The notes under the pieces: generated by a model | Seen by the model: only the letters and a program-made list of their open reading frames with translations | What the model was told of the DNA's origin: nothing | Databases searched by the model: none | Translations under genes and position numbers: made by a program | Origin: Purshia tridentata | Lineage: Eukaryota; Streptophyta; Magnoliopsida; Rosales; Rosaceae | DNA: 64,000 nucleotides | Direction: 5' to 3' | NCBI GenBank assembly: GCA_003254885.1 | Contig: QANT01005791.1 | Coordinates: 1-64,000, forward strand | Shown: positions 22,929-35,539 of the stretch, piece by piece | Layout: every line of letters starts with the position of its first letter | How positions within the stretch are numbered: the first letter of the stretch is position 1

Positions 22929-25508
22929 ATGGAGGGAGTTGGGGCCCGACTCGGGCGTTCCTCGACCCGGTACGGACCGGCCACGGTGTTCAATGGCCCG
23001 GTGAGGAAGTGGAAGAAGAAGTGGGTCCACGTAGCACCACCCTCTAACACTTCTTCCGCGACCACCCATCACTCTCACTCTCATCAGATTAACGGCCACA
23101 ATGGTACCACCTCTAATAACGGTAATAACGGCTCGCATCTCTTGCTTTACAAGTGGACCCCAATTACCCTAAGCCAAAACACGGCCATTTCCAACAACAA
23201 CAATAATGCCAGCAACATTGGGGACAACAAGGACAAGGTCGAGGATGCTGTGGCGCCCAATGAGGAGCTACCTCGCCGCAAATTTAAATACATTCCGGTA
23301 AATTTTATTAATCTTGGTTAATTTCCTTGGAATTATTGGATGTGGGTGTGATTCTTGTTCTGGGTGTTCTGATTTTGAGCTGAATCTTTTATATGGGTTT
23401 TTCGGTTTTTAGGGGTTAATAGTGATTTAGGGTTTGGTTTCATGGGATGGGGGAGTTTTTGTGTTTGCTTAGAGACATGGGAAATTATGGGTGCATAATT
23501 TTACTAGCAAAGAGTGAGTATTGGTTCACTTCAAGAAAAGAGTGAGTGTTGGTCCAGTCCATGAAAAGAGTGAGTTTTGGTTATACTTAATTTTACTAGC
23601 AATATGAGTTTGAGTTCTTAGTTGTGTTAAAGTAGTGGCTTTGATTTTTTTCAATTTTTTAACCGAACGGTATGACGTTTTGTTTTTTGTAAATAGCCAC
23701 ACTTATGTTGTGAATTATACTCACTGCAGCTCAAGACCATCCATTACAATTGAGGAAGAATTAGCGAATTAGAAGAGTTCTGTATCTAGTAATAGTATGA
23801 TTGATGAGAACTTGCGTTTTCCAATTATTATTTTCCTGAGTTGTGTCAAGTTCTGTGATTTTGTAATTCTAGTAGAGGACACAAGATTTTATTTAATATA
23901 TTAGATGAGCTACTCTGCACAAATTTATAGGACATAAAACTGAATATTTTTCTTGTAAAGTAGATAAGATGTTCAAGCTTGATAGTTCATAATATTCAAT
24001 TTGCGTTCTCACAAATTTGATATGGTATGTCTTAATTGAGTTTGGTTTTTAAGGTTATACATTGACATGTTCTTGAGTGAGTGCTCTACTACTTAATTAC
24101 TAATTGTTATTGGTTCTTTTTTGTCTTTCTCTGAATCTTATTGGAATGGAAAGAGTTTTCAGCCATACGTACATATTTGAAAACTTGATACATATCGTGA
24201 TGGTTATGCATACCATTTGTTATAATAAGAACTGGATTTATCTATGCAAATAAGCAAGACTTAGTGAGTAAATTGTTTTGTGAATGCTTTTGGCTAGTGC
24301 ATGCTCATCTCAATCAAGCATCATCCCGATTATTTGGTGCAACTATGTTTATAAAATCAGTAGTGTTCCTCCTTGTTGCAATCTGGTGATGTAATCAAAT
24401 GGTGGTAGACTATAGCTGCTGGAGGGAGAAAAAGATGGTTTTCCCTGGATAGTTAAAGTAATTATGCATGCTCAGTCCGTTTAAACTCCTAACTCATACC
24501 ACAATAAAGAAGTCCAATTTGTGTTTGTAATATTGTGAATAATTATTTGTGCTGCTGCTTGGAGAGAGTAAAACATTTGAAAACAGCGCACTATGCCTAG
24601 GTTCTATAATTCTTCATGCATTCTAATGGATTGTGGAAGATGTGTTTTATGAAGGATGACTCTAACATATTACTAATAGTAATATGATAGTTACTTTGAG
24701 TTCATTTTCTGGTAATGGTGGTCCAGGTCACCACCATAACATCTATAGACTAAGTTTTCATGGTTGGAATGGGGGTAAATGGAGAGAATCAATTCAGCTT
24801 TATTGATTATTTGGTTTCCTTTCATTTATGTTTGCTGTTGAATGATAACTTTAGCTGTTTGACAATGCAGATTGCTGTACTAGAGGAACAGCAAAATGAG
24901 GCTGCAGAACAGGTTGAAGATGAAGCTAACTCAATTGATCCCGAGCCTGCTGAAACAGAGGCAACCCTAAAGGATGAAAATTTAGATGAAAAACCTGACA
25001 TTAATGACATCCCCATGGAAGAAAATCAGGTGAAACATGTGCGCCTATTTTATGCTTGTTATATTTTCTAGCATTTAATGTTTTGAGTTCTTGTAGAAAG
25101 TATTGTCTGTGCTGGAATCAAATGCTTATCATATGCATTGATGAGTCTAGAAACCCTTAATTGACTGATGACTATGGACATTTTTTGCTAGTAGTTAAAT
25201 TTTAATGGTAAGGTCTGGTGGATAAATGAAGGTGAACCATTAACGTCCATATGGACTTTCTTGTAGAGGGATTCCATTTAAGTATCTTCTTCTATATAAG
25301 AAATTGAGAAAGCATATCAGTAGTAGCATTATATGATGAGTCAAAGGATTTCATTTTCTATTAGCATTAATGCTCACTTGAATTTTGGTTTGAATTTCAG
25401 GACAATAGTCAGATAGTATGCCAAGATCTGAATGAAAGCACTTTGGACTTAAGTTTGGGCTTGAACGCACATGATAGTGATAATGGTTCTGCTTTGAAAG
25501 CTGATTAA
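22929..25508 (+). CDS. Plant-specific protein of unknown function with EAR-like motif, 3 exons
   Basis: Exons 22929-23297, 24871-25029 and 25401-25508 join in phase 0 to encode 211 aa. The N-terminus MEGVGARLGRSSTRYGPATV followed by GPVRKWKKKWVHV is strongly basic and looks like the conserved part of the family. A His/Asn/Ser-rich low-complexity linker follows (about residues 45-100), then RRKFKYIP, then an acidic Glu/Asp-rich segment of exon 2 (about 124-176). The C-terminal exon holds DLNESTLDLSLGL; its LDLSLGL (about 191-197) fits the LxLxL-type EAR repression motif. I recall the Arabidopsis relative near At4g22320 being annotated only loosely (golgin-like). A nuclear co-repressor adaptor is a reasonable guess from the basic and EAR segments, not a demonstrated role. 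Confidence 0.85.
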
Positions 25509-25559
25509 ATCAGAAATGGTTACTTGCAGTGAGTGGGTTCAAGTATTGTTGAGCCTATA

Positions 25560-26930
25560 ATTGGAGGCAGGGCGAAACATACAAGGGACAAAGAGGAGCC
25601 ATGGCCATGCAAACTTTTAGGAAAAAAATTCAATTTATGTTTATATGCCCAATGTGTTGAGCATATTCGTCATTGTAAAACATGTTGTCTTCCCTTTCTA
25701 TTCTTCTCGTGAACATTAACAGATTCTTTAAATTGGAATTTTCATTAAATTAAATCAAATACCATTACTCAAACCTCACAACATCATTTGAGTAGTTAAT
25801 CTTTATAATTATGGGTGATATGTGGTGGAAAAATGTAATTTCATAAAATAAAATGGGTTAAGAATCAAGTTACAAACTAATTGTGCCCAAGTAACCCCAC
25901 TCTTTTGTTATATAATTTATATTTCCCTTTTTTTTAATGCATTTATTAAGATAAATTGCTCTTGATGTCTGTCTCACATTAAATGTCTTATTTTCTTTTC
26001 TATTGATTGTGTGGCCCTTGCTACAGGATTTCCTGGCTCCACTTCTAGGGTTCAATGTACATTATGCATGAATATGTTATTCTGTTGAACTCAAATTAAT
26101 GTCAAATTCACAATTTTTTTTTTGTTTGTTTTTTTATCACAAACAATAAGCCCTAAGAAAGTGTTGGAATATAAGTAAGGTGACTCTAAACATTTTGCTA
26201 GTCCAACTAGATCTCTAATGATCTAGTACACTTCGTCTAGTTTTTATTTTATTTTAATATTTTTTAAAGCAAGAAAACAACGTTCCCACTTGCAAAACAT
26301 CTTCAAGGGGTGATCCAATTTTAGGAATCAGAGTACCTATTAGTGAGCCTTTGTATAAAAAAGTCTCTTTAGAGTTCAGAGAATGCCTGCATGTTATTGT
26401 GAGCTTAAAAGAAAACACAATTTACAGCCTTGGATTGGATCCAATATTTGGCACTAACTTAAACAAATCAGTGGGTTAAATTTGCATTTCAGATCAAGTT
26501 TTTGGGTGATAAACTGATAATGAGAAGCAGCCCCAGTTCTCACTCTTCATACACTATTCTCTTCCTAGACAATGCCCTCTAAGATTATCAACTCCACATA
26601 TGTGGGATTGAGAACTGCACATAGCCATAAATATTTGCTGCAAATGAAAAAAATAATAAAAGAAATTTGGAAAAAAAAATATTATTAGCCAATCAGGGAG
26701 TTTTTGGCTGTTCAACTGCCCACTGATTTGCAGTTGCTTTACCAGCGTACATTGACAATCAACAGAAAAGTGCAAATATGAAATACCAACACCTAATCAA
26801 ATGTTACTATCCAAAAGCCCTCCAAAGGCAACCATTCATCGCATGTAAGAAATCAAATTCAATACAAGGGAAGGAGGCAAGGCAACATGAGTCTTGTACC
26901 CATGAGAAGATGTGGTAAGGGCAATTTTCG
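25560..26930. other. 3' flanking spacer between convergent genes
   Basis: Contains the 3' UTR of the EAR-motif gene and, on the other strand, that of the pyruvate carrier gene (AAUAAA-like words on both strands). No additional gene is recognisable. Confidence 0.5.
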
Positions 26931-26933
26931 TCA

Positions 26934-29138
26934 TCATTCTTCAGCAACAGCTGCTTCTGGCTCGGAGAAATAATCATGCCTGGATTATAGAAGGTTGTAT
27001 CATAGAGATGCCACATTCAAGGACAACTACATTTATATGTGAAACATTGATACAACACAAATTTTATTATGCGTCCAACTAAAACCATTGGCACTGTTTA
27101 CAGATTCATTTTGTAAGAGCTATATCCTTTTTCTTTTACTGAAACCAAATTTCAACAACAAAGAACATGAAATTGAATGTACCTAATTTTACGTGAAAGT
27201 TGGTAGAGGCCAGTCCCTGCCATTGCTAAATTCACACTAAAGAGATTCCAGTTCTTCTGCAATTATGAATTACAGAAACCAAACATCAAATTCAAGCAGA
27301 AACTCCATCCAGGAAAGCTCCAAAGCAGAATAAAAAAGAAAACCAAAAGACTCATCATTATATGAGTAATAGTTTACTACTACAAAGAGATATTGGGGAT
27401 GAGTGCAGGCACTTCTCTTCTTTTACCTGCAACCAAATCCCTGTTTCTGTTCTATTTCCTCATCAAAGTGCATGCATGAGTAAACAGATATCCATTTGAA
27501 AGAAAACGTTCAAGTTGAACTCATAACCACAATTACGATCTACCACATCAATCATGTGAAGGAAACCTAAATTACATCACAGAGTGAGCAAGCCAAATCT
27601 ACATAAAATATGTATGTTCCTAGTTCACATGACCTACGAATTTGATAATAAATGACAAAAAGATAATGATGGAAGGTGAAAAAACAAGCTGCGTATGCAC
27701 CTAGAGTCAGTGTTAAATAAACTTCACATAAAAGTAGCTATGTGACACTCTCAGAGTCGGAGCTATTATCATCAATCTATGATCTTCTAGAGGCAGGAAC
27801 TATATCAATATTTACACTTACCGGAGTGATAACAGTGCTATAGCGTGACCATATAACTCCAGTGCATGTAACAGCTGGGTAAAAACATTACAAAAAGAAC
27901 AAACAGGAAAAAAAGAAGTGAGATAGATATAACATTGAGGTGACTCAATTTATATCTTAAAACGCTTGAACTAGTAAAAGAAAAATGACTCTGTATAAAT
28001 TTACAGCAGTACTTATGTAAAATATCAAACAGCATACATGGACAGACCTATTTGCTGAGGATATGAAAGTTTTTCTGGCGGTTTAGCGAAGTCAACAACA
28101 TTAGCTATGCTGATGCCCCATTTAAAAGTGGGTGCCCAAAAATGAACTGCAATAACAGAGTAGTTAATCAATATATACTATCAATACATAAAAAATATTA
28201 TTAGAATGAATAATCTTGTCAAACTATAAATCACAATTCAGTAAGAAAAAGCTTGGAGTGATCTTAACCTATTGGGCTCTTGAACTAGTTCTATACAAAG
28301 CATTTATAGAGTGGTTTTAGGTGGTCTCTAAAGGGTAATCGAGTTTTTTTTTTTTTTTGCAATAATCAATATAGCAGCCAACTTGGTTTCAACCAATGCT
28401 TTGTTCCATACAGCAAAAACAAATTTTAAATGCAAATAAAATAAATGGATCTTAAAACTCAACTTGTGAAAGCTACTTTTAACAAATTGAAGTAATGCTT
28501 CGAATCCAACTTCCAACTTCCAATTCTGCATTAAGGTCATTTCCATTAGGTTTTATTAAATGCGCTGCACTTCACAAACTTGATTTCCATAACGTTAACC
28601 CACTTTAATTTCTTAATAAATAAAGTAATTGCAGCGAGCTTGATTTTATGTGCAAAAATAGAAACTTTAGCAATATGAGCCTAAAAGAAACAGATACTCC
28701 TCCAACTTCTAATTGTAGCATAAAACCCACAATTGGGTCTCTTTATTACAAAAAAAGTTAAAAATGTGATTCATTTTGGGATTGCGAACAAATCCCAATT
28801 CCCAAATGGCCCGATTTAATATCTATCGAGCTGAGTCGTGAGTCAAAAATCAATCTTGTTGCTATGAAAAATGACCCATCAAACAAACAAAACGGTACTG
28901 AGGGAGTAGTCAAGTCAAGTCAATGACCAATCCAAAACAAACGATCTAAATCGCGCAAAAAGGCAAATAAAATATGGAACTTGAAAATTCACATAAAAAT
29001 CTTTAAATGATATGATCATTCGAATAAAAATATTTAACCAATATGATAATTTCGGATATTAGATTGGAGTGAGTGTGACTCACTGGTTTTAGGGCCGGCC
29101 GGGTGGTTCCACAACGCTTGGAACTTCGAAGCTGCCAT
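26934..29138 (-). CDS. MPC: Mitochondrial pyruvate carrier subunit (MPC2-type), 5 exons
   Basis: A small inner-membrane protein that pairs with an MPC1 partner to import pyruvate into the matrix. Exons on the minus strand are 29138-29084, 28146-28048, 27874-27822, 27256-27183 and 26979-26934, all of them short, giving 108 aa, the usual size. The N-terminus is MAASKFQALWNHPAGPKT, followed by IHFWAPTFKWGISIANVVDF, then KPPEKLSYPQQIAVTCTGVI, WSRYSTVITPKNWNLFSVN and AGTGLYQLSRKIR, covering the family's predicted membrane helices. The acidic tail (HDYFSEPEAAVAEE) matches the plant MPC2-like group that includes NRGA1, as I recall it, rather than the MPC1 group. It sits head-to-head with the SOBER1-like gene. 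Confidence 0.95.
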
Positions 29139-29322
29139 GGATTTTCTCTCTGTAGCTCTCTTCGCTCGCCCAAAGACCAATATCTCTGCTGGACTGTATC
29201 TGCCCACCCAACTGAATGATGCCACGTCTGCAATCAAAAGTTTGCCACTTTGCCTGATGACAGACGTCGCGAATAAATTTTAAAGCCGCCAATGAAGACC
29301 TCGCTTTTAAGCTTAAATTTAA

Positions 29323-29486
29323 TTTTTTATAAATTTCGAAACTAACCAATTTTTTTGTTTTTATTAGATTTTTAACCACTTTCTTAAAATTATAAATGTG
29401 ACCTTTTATAAATTTTGAAAACTAACCATTTTTTTTTTGTTTCTATTAAAGATTTTTGATCACTTTCTTAAAATTAAAATTTTGAC
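29323..29486. repeat. Diverged tandem duplication of about 80 bp upstream of MPC
   Basis: Two imperfect copies (about 29323-29402 and 29403-29486) share ttataaattt, gaaactaacca, ttgtttctatta-like and cactttcttaaaatta in the same order. They lie just upstream of the pyruvate carrier gene, outside its coding sequence. Confidence 0.6.
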
Positions 29487-30057
29487 CAACAAGTAGTGCT
29501 CAAACCTTCCATTAAAAGTTGAGGGCAACACTTTTTGAGAAGAGCTTGATTACTATTTGAAAGTCGAATTTATAAAATAACAAAAAAGATTAAAAGTCTT
29601 TAATTTATTCAAATTTGTGTTAGTTTTTCAAACTTTTTCATCTTCTTTTTGGGTATGGTAAATTTATGTTGATTTTTTTTTTTTGGTCCAATAAGCCTGG
29701 CAAAAATAAAAGATGAAATTTTTTTTCTGCGAACGGTTATTCCTTCAACTATAGACAAAAGCAAATTATTTCCAAAGTTAAAAATTTGGTAAATTAAGAC
29801 ATCTACTTTTTAAAATATGTCCCAATTTTCCAGAGTTTCATCCTAATTTTTGTTCAAAAGATATTAGGGTGATTTAATTATAAGATACTAATTATTGAAA
29901 AAATTAACCAAAAGCATTCAAACCCAATAATTTACTTATAGCTCACCTTTAATTTAATTTCTAAGTAACATTAATTTATCCATAACCACAAATTTAATTT
30001 CAAGGTAATAAACATCAAATTTATTAGTTTTCTGCTCTAATCTCTTTTTTTTTACTT

Positions 30058-30437
30058 TATATTTGCAGTACAATTTCAATTCTTTATATTTATAGTACAA
30101 TTTTAGTTCTTCATATTTGTAGTACAGTTTCAGTTCTTTATATTTACAGTACAGTTTCAGTTTTTCATATTTACAGTACAGTTTCAGTTTTTCATATTTG
30201 CAGTACAATTTCAGTTATTCATATTTACAGTACAGTTTCAGTTCTTCATATTTACAATACAGTTTCAGTTCTAGTACAGTTTCAGTTCTTCATATTTATA
30301 GGACAGTTTCAGTTCTTCATATTTATAGTACAGTTTCAGTTCTTCATATTTGCAGTACAGTTTCAGTTCTTCATATTTATAAGACAATTTCATTTTTTCA
30401 TATTTGCATTACAGTTTCAGTTTTTCATATTTGTAAC
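30058..30437. repeat. 27-bp minisatellite, about 15 units
   Basis: Units of 27 bp follow the pattern catatttacagtacagttt plus cagttct. I count about 13 full and 2 partial copies, with one unit shortened near 30270. Because 27 is a multiple of 3, two reading frames stay open: the minus strand gives a YCKYEKLKL-type 9-mer and the plus strand VSVLHIYST. No start context or splice signals support a protein. Confidence 0.9.
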
Positions 30438-30439
30438 TA

Positions 30440-31690
30440 AAACTGAACATAAACCCGCAATTGAAACTACACATGAACCTACAACTGAATCTACACATAA
30501 AACCTTAATTGACCTGCAATTGCAACTAAAATTGTTACTACAAAAACAATAAAATGTTCAAAATTGATTTAAAAATCAATATGAAAATGGAGGCCTAAAC
30601 AATTGCTACCACCACCGACCTAAACAGTTTAGAATTCCTATTCGATTCAATTCGGACAATATATTACCTTGAACTAAATTCATTGATTGCTCACTTATAA
30701 AATGACTTACCAATCTCGTAGATATGTATATTAACAGAGATCCAATTGCATAAATAGAAGTGTATTCAAATTAAACATGAATTCTTCTTCTTTTTTAATT
30801 TTTTTCTTAATTCCTTTTCCCATAGAGAAGAGAGAGATAGAGAGAGAGAGAGAGATATCCGGAGGTCGTCTTTCATTTATGATCTTGCAAACTTACCTGA
30901 TTTGTGGAGAGATTGAGGAGGGATAGAGAAAGATCAGGAGAGAGGGAGCAGATAGAGAGCCAGAGGATGAAAGGGAGAGATATATGCAAATATATATATA
31001 TATATTGAGAAAAAGAAAAAGGATAGCTGGAAACCATATAAGATAGGTTACCTAATTATTAAAGCTTTAACTTTATTATTAATTTTAAAGATAAGGTGTA
31101 TTACATAGTAAAAAGGATGCATTATATTCATTCTAGAGTAATTATTCCAAGATATTATGCAACCTTTCATGTCAGGGTAAAATGAATAATTCACGTTCAA
31201 AGCCTTACAGGGTCTCATTGATCATTTTTTATTTTTTTGTTCCCTAAACTTTGAGAAAGGGGGAAATATTGTGAATGTCAAACAACATCGGACTTATAAG
31301 GTTTTTTACATGAATTTTCTATTTCTCTATTACATTGTTGCTTAATATTATTAATTCACTTACGTTATAGAAAAGTATATATTTATTAATACTAGACTTA
31401 AAATTATAAACTTGACCCATAAGGTAGATTTATAACACTACATGCTAATGTGACGGTCACAATCATTTTTCCACACAAATTTTTGGATGAAATCTTAAGA
31501 CATTATTTCCTATTGACCTAATTTTAAAAAGTTTAATTCTTTAATTCATCAAAATAACTATTAAGCTTTCTTATTTTGTTGGGGGTGGAGATGGGCCTAT
31601 ACTTTAATGCAAGGGTATTATAGTCCTTTCACATATATTCCCCTAAATTTGCAAGAGGCGAAAAGCTCCATGGATGATAATCACTTAATC
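30440..31690. other. Intergenic spacer with simple repeats
   Basis: Contains a GA run (about 30830-30856) and an AT run (about 30988-31006). It leads into the promoter of the SOBER1-like gene. No gene is seen. Confidence 0.5.
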
Positions 31691-31694
31691 AGGC

Positions 31695-34222
31695 ATGATG
31701 AAGCTTATGCTATTAGCAAAGCCAATTGCTCTTCTTACAGTTACCCTAAGTAGCACCATCTTGTTCATACTTCACCTCCAACCAAACCAATCTTCTCCAA
31801 GACCAGAGTCAATGGCTCGGAGCTTTGTTTTGTGGCTTCACGGGTTGGGTGACTCAGGCCCAGCCAACGAGCCCATCAAGACCCTATTCACTTCCCCTGA
31901 GTTTAAGAACACTATCTGGTCCTTTCCATCTGCTCCTTCAAACCCAGTCACATGCAACTGTAAGTTCACATTTACACTCATAAATGCCCTGTACTTGTAT
32001 TTGATATATGGTTGTTTTGCTTTGTATTTCGTTTTTATCCTCTTTTAATGGCTCTGTTTTACAAATTAAATGCATTTATTCAAATGGGTACTTCTGTTTT
32101 TATTACAAAATTAAGGGTTTTGTGTGTTGCTTGACATGGGTTTGCAGAATTTTAACTAACGTGGCTATTACTATTAGTATTAGTTGCGTTTAGAAGGATT
32201 GTTAGAATTGATAATGGGAGAGACCAACTGGCAACTGATCAAATCCTTATTGGACCAGACTGAAGGGTGATTGATGTTTGCAAAGTATTGATTATAATTA
32301 TTAGATTTCTGATTAAAATTTGACAAGTGGTCAGATGGAGAATTACATTTTTATTATACCCTTAACGAGAGAAAATATTTTCATTATATTGCAAGTTTAG
32401 TGTAGTGAAATGAGTGCTCATAATGAAATTAATGAGGATAATGAAGAGGAGAAAGATCACTTGAGGTAGTCCTTTTTTTATCAAAACCATTGCAAATCTA
32501 TGATGCATGCAATCTTGATTTTCAATACGTAAGTTCTACTTCTTTTAGAATTGGGGTTTCAAAGTAAAGTAGAGATTTAATGTCATTATTCGAACTGCTG
32601 AAATCATTTTGTTGTCATTGAAGGCATTTCTTGACTTTAATATTACAAAGATGTCTGTGTGCTCATATATACATTTAAAGGACTTGACTTGATCTAAATC
32701 TAATAAATAAGATCTAAAGCCATTTCAGCATACTGATTAGCTTGTTCTTGTAGATGGTTCTGTGATGCCTTCATGGTTTGACATCCATGAGATTCCTATA
32801 ACAGCTGTAAGTTATGCTTCTGTTTCTTCTCTTTGTTCTGTATCTGCTTGATAGATTTTAGGAACATGCTCAAATTGTATTGAGCCCCTTATCTCATCCT
32901 CCACCCTTATGCTTAAAGTCAGATGAGCTGCTATTAGGCAGAAAAGACCATTGGCCTTTCTACTGCTTAAGTCTTTCTCTTTTCAATTTATGTCTTGTAT
33001 TCAATTGAAGAGTGGGCACTCAGGCCCTCCAGGATCCTGTTGCACATTGCCACTTGAACCCTTGGTCATGAAATTGCTTATACTGTGTTGTTTATTGAAG
33101 ACCATATCGTTACATGTTTCAGCATTCTCCCAAAGATGAAAGTGGTCTCCTTAAAGCAGTTAAGAATGTGCATAAGATGATAGACAAGGAGATAGCTGCT
33201 GGCACAGATCCCAGTAATGTGTTTGTGTGTGGATTCAGTCAAGGAGGTCTCTCTCTTTCTCTATGCACTCACACACTCACAGCTAGAAACACTTGCATGA
33301 TTGATTTTCTTTACTGCTGTTGACTTGCAAATACAATCCTCTTACCAGGTGCCTTGACATTGGCAAGTGTTCTGCTATACCCTAAAACTCTAGGAGGAGG
33401 TGCGGTGTTTAGTGGATGGCTTGCTTTTAATTCAACTTTAAAAGAACAAATTTCACCAGATGCAAAGAGGGTACCTTTCAGAAAACTGTGATGTCTCACT
33501 AATACAGTGCCATAAAGTCATCTGCTATTGTGCCTCAATAATTTTGTGACCTTTGTCTTTTTGTGAATTGCTCAAAATGCATGTGTCCTCTATTAGAGTC
33601 ATACCATTGTATATGATAATAGACCTCATGCCTCATTCACATACCCCTGATCGGGAGTGACCTTGATTTGGAAAGCCAAATATATGTCATCACCTTCACT
33701 GTCATCATCCTTGTCTTTGTCCCATTCATATGAGATTGGTCACTTGAGTTCTTATCTTCCATTATTTCCATATGTTGTCCTTGTATCTCCTATTAAATTT
33801 AATTTCTTTAGTTAGAAAATAAAAAAATAATTTTGTGGTCTCATTCTTATGTTTGATTGACATGAAAGAATTACTGGTGTTTTATTGTGAATTTCCATGT
33901 GATTCAAGAATCTGATACCTGTACACATGCAGACACCTATTCTGTGGTCTCATGGGCTTGCTGACAGAACAGTATTGTTTGAAGCTGGACAAGCAGGCCC
34001 CCCCTTCCTTGAACAAGCCGGTGTAAGCTGCGAGTTTAAGGTATCATATGCAAGCAATGCAACTCTTCTTAAATGCCCACTTGATTTGTATTGTATGCAA
34101 CTCCTACAATGTGATTGGTCCTAAATTTGCAGGCTTATCCTGGTCTAGGCCATTCAATAAGCAATGAGGAGCTCAAGTACCTGGAATCATGGATCAAAAC
34201 TCGTCTACAAAGTTCTTCTTGA
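31695..34222 (+). CDS. SOBER1-like: SOBER1/TIPSY1-like acyl-protein thioesterase (carboxylesterase), 6 exons
   Basis: An alpha/beta hydrolase of the acyl-protein thioesterase/phospholipase group; the Arabidopsis relative suppresses effector-triggered cell death. Exons 31695-31959, 32754-32806, 33123-33246, 33349-33470, 33933-34040 and 34133-34222 give 253 aa. The fold starts at MARSFVLWLHGLGDSGPANE (ATG at 31812). The catalytic Ser lies in CGFSQGG (about S145), the Asp in HGLADRT (about D199) and the His in GLGHS (about H231), so the triad is complete. Compared with the Arabidopsis protein as I remember it, the first ATG adds 39 residues with a hydrophobic stretch (about residues 3-27) resembling a signal anchor. 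Which ATG is used decides whether the product is cytosolic or membrane-bound. Confidence 0.93.
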
Positions 34223-34229
34223 AGGTCTG

Positions 34230-35340
34230 TGGAAACGCTGTGTTTTCATCTGATTATAATCATAGGTCCTTCCTTGGTGTTGAATCATCATAAATTGGAG
34301 AAATTCAAATATTCTAGTTCCATATTCATAGTTTACTCTTTTTCTTATGTAAAATTATCCTTGTCTTGAATCTGATTATTGGAGGAAAGCAATAAGGTGC
34401 TCTTTGTGGCTACTGCAGACCTATCAAATGTGAACTTTCGTTTCTTTTGGTTTTGCAATATGTGAAGAGTAGTTGGTTGTTCTGTTCTGTTCTTCTGTTT
34501 TTTTTTAAAGTAAACATAATTTTTTTCAGCAATCATGGGTTTTCCTTCTTCATGTATGTATATTTTCACATACAAGGACATCTAATGCATTGCGCAATTG
34601 AGATTCTTAACACAGTATATTCAGTTTCCAAGTCAGCAAATTCAAGAATAAATAAAAAATAAAAAAAAGTCAAAGCACAAAATGCACGCCATTAGATATC
34701 ATATCAGATATGTGACATTTCACTCGCCATATCATTTTTCAAGGATTTATTAAAGTCCTTTTGACAGAGTCAAAATGGCATTGTCTTTAAAGTGTGACAT
34801 AACTTTTTGATTAGTTTGTTAGTTAACAAAGCCAAATCCTTGTAATTAGATTGAAAGCACAAATCTTTAAATAAACCCAAATGAAAATGTTGCTCCGAGA
34901 CCTTTGTTCGGGATCAGGTTCAGCCGTTCAGGTAGTAATAAAAGGTAGAAAACTAACTAGAATTTGGAACTGAGATTGAGCTTTAAGCCTTTAACCAAAA
35001 TAAGTAAATAAATAAAGCATAAAATAAAATAAAAGTTGAGGCTGAGCCCTGGCCCATGGGCCCTAGTACCCCATATAAGGCCAACCTTAGACTGCAAAAG
35101 CCCCACCAATCCCACCTACCCTACTTACACAGAGAGAGGGACTGATCAGGCAATGGTGTCCCACAACATCTATGATGGGAATAAATACACGCATTTTTTA
35201 ACCGTTAAATTCAACCATTTCATCATTTTTCATCTTAGGATATAGTTTTTTAACCGTCTGATTTGATTCCCTATGCGAACCTTTGCAGCGAAAATCAATT
35301 ACTCTGAGGGTGCATGTCCATGAGATGATCTGAAGTCCTG
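34230..35340. other. 3' UTR and intergenic spacer, no gene seen
   Basis: Follows the SOBER1-like gene. AT-rich, with no exon or repeat of note apart from a more GC-rich patch at 35040-35110. Confidence 0.4.
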
Positions 35341-35345
35341 CACCC

Positions 35346-35351
35346 CACGTG
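35346..35351. promoter_or_regulatory. CACGTG G-box before the intronless gene
   Basis: A palindromic G-box 189 nt upstream of the start codon at 35540, with a CT-rich leader between. Its role is inferred from motif and position. Confidence 0.35.
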
Positions 35352-35539
35352 AACATTTGTCCCCAATCAAACCTCAACTTTCATATTTCATACATCATCA
35401 CAACACCAACTCCAATGCCTCTGTCTCTCTCTAAAGAAAACCTCAGCAACCCATCAAAGGCCAAAACCTCTGTCTTCTTCTTCACTCTCTGTCCATCTTT
35501 TTTTCTCTGAACCAATCTCGTCAACAACCAACAACAGCC

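Noticed and set aside
22815-23138. Minus-strand ORFs opposite exon 1 of the EAR-motif gene
   Set aside because: Shadow frames of a real plus-strand exon with GC-rich codons.
29954-30440. ORFs encoding YCKYEKLKL or VSVLHIYST repeats
   Set aside because: They are the 27-bp minisatellite read in frame; no start context, introns or homology.
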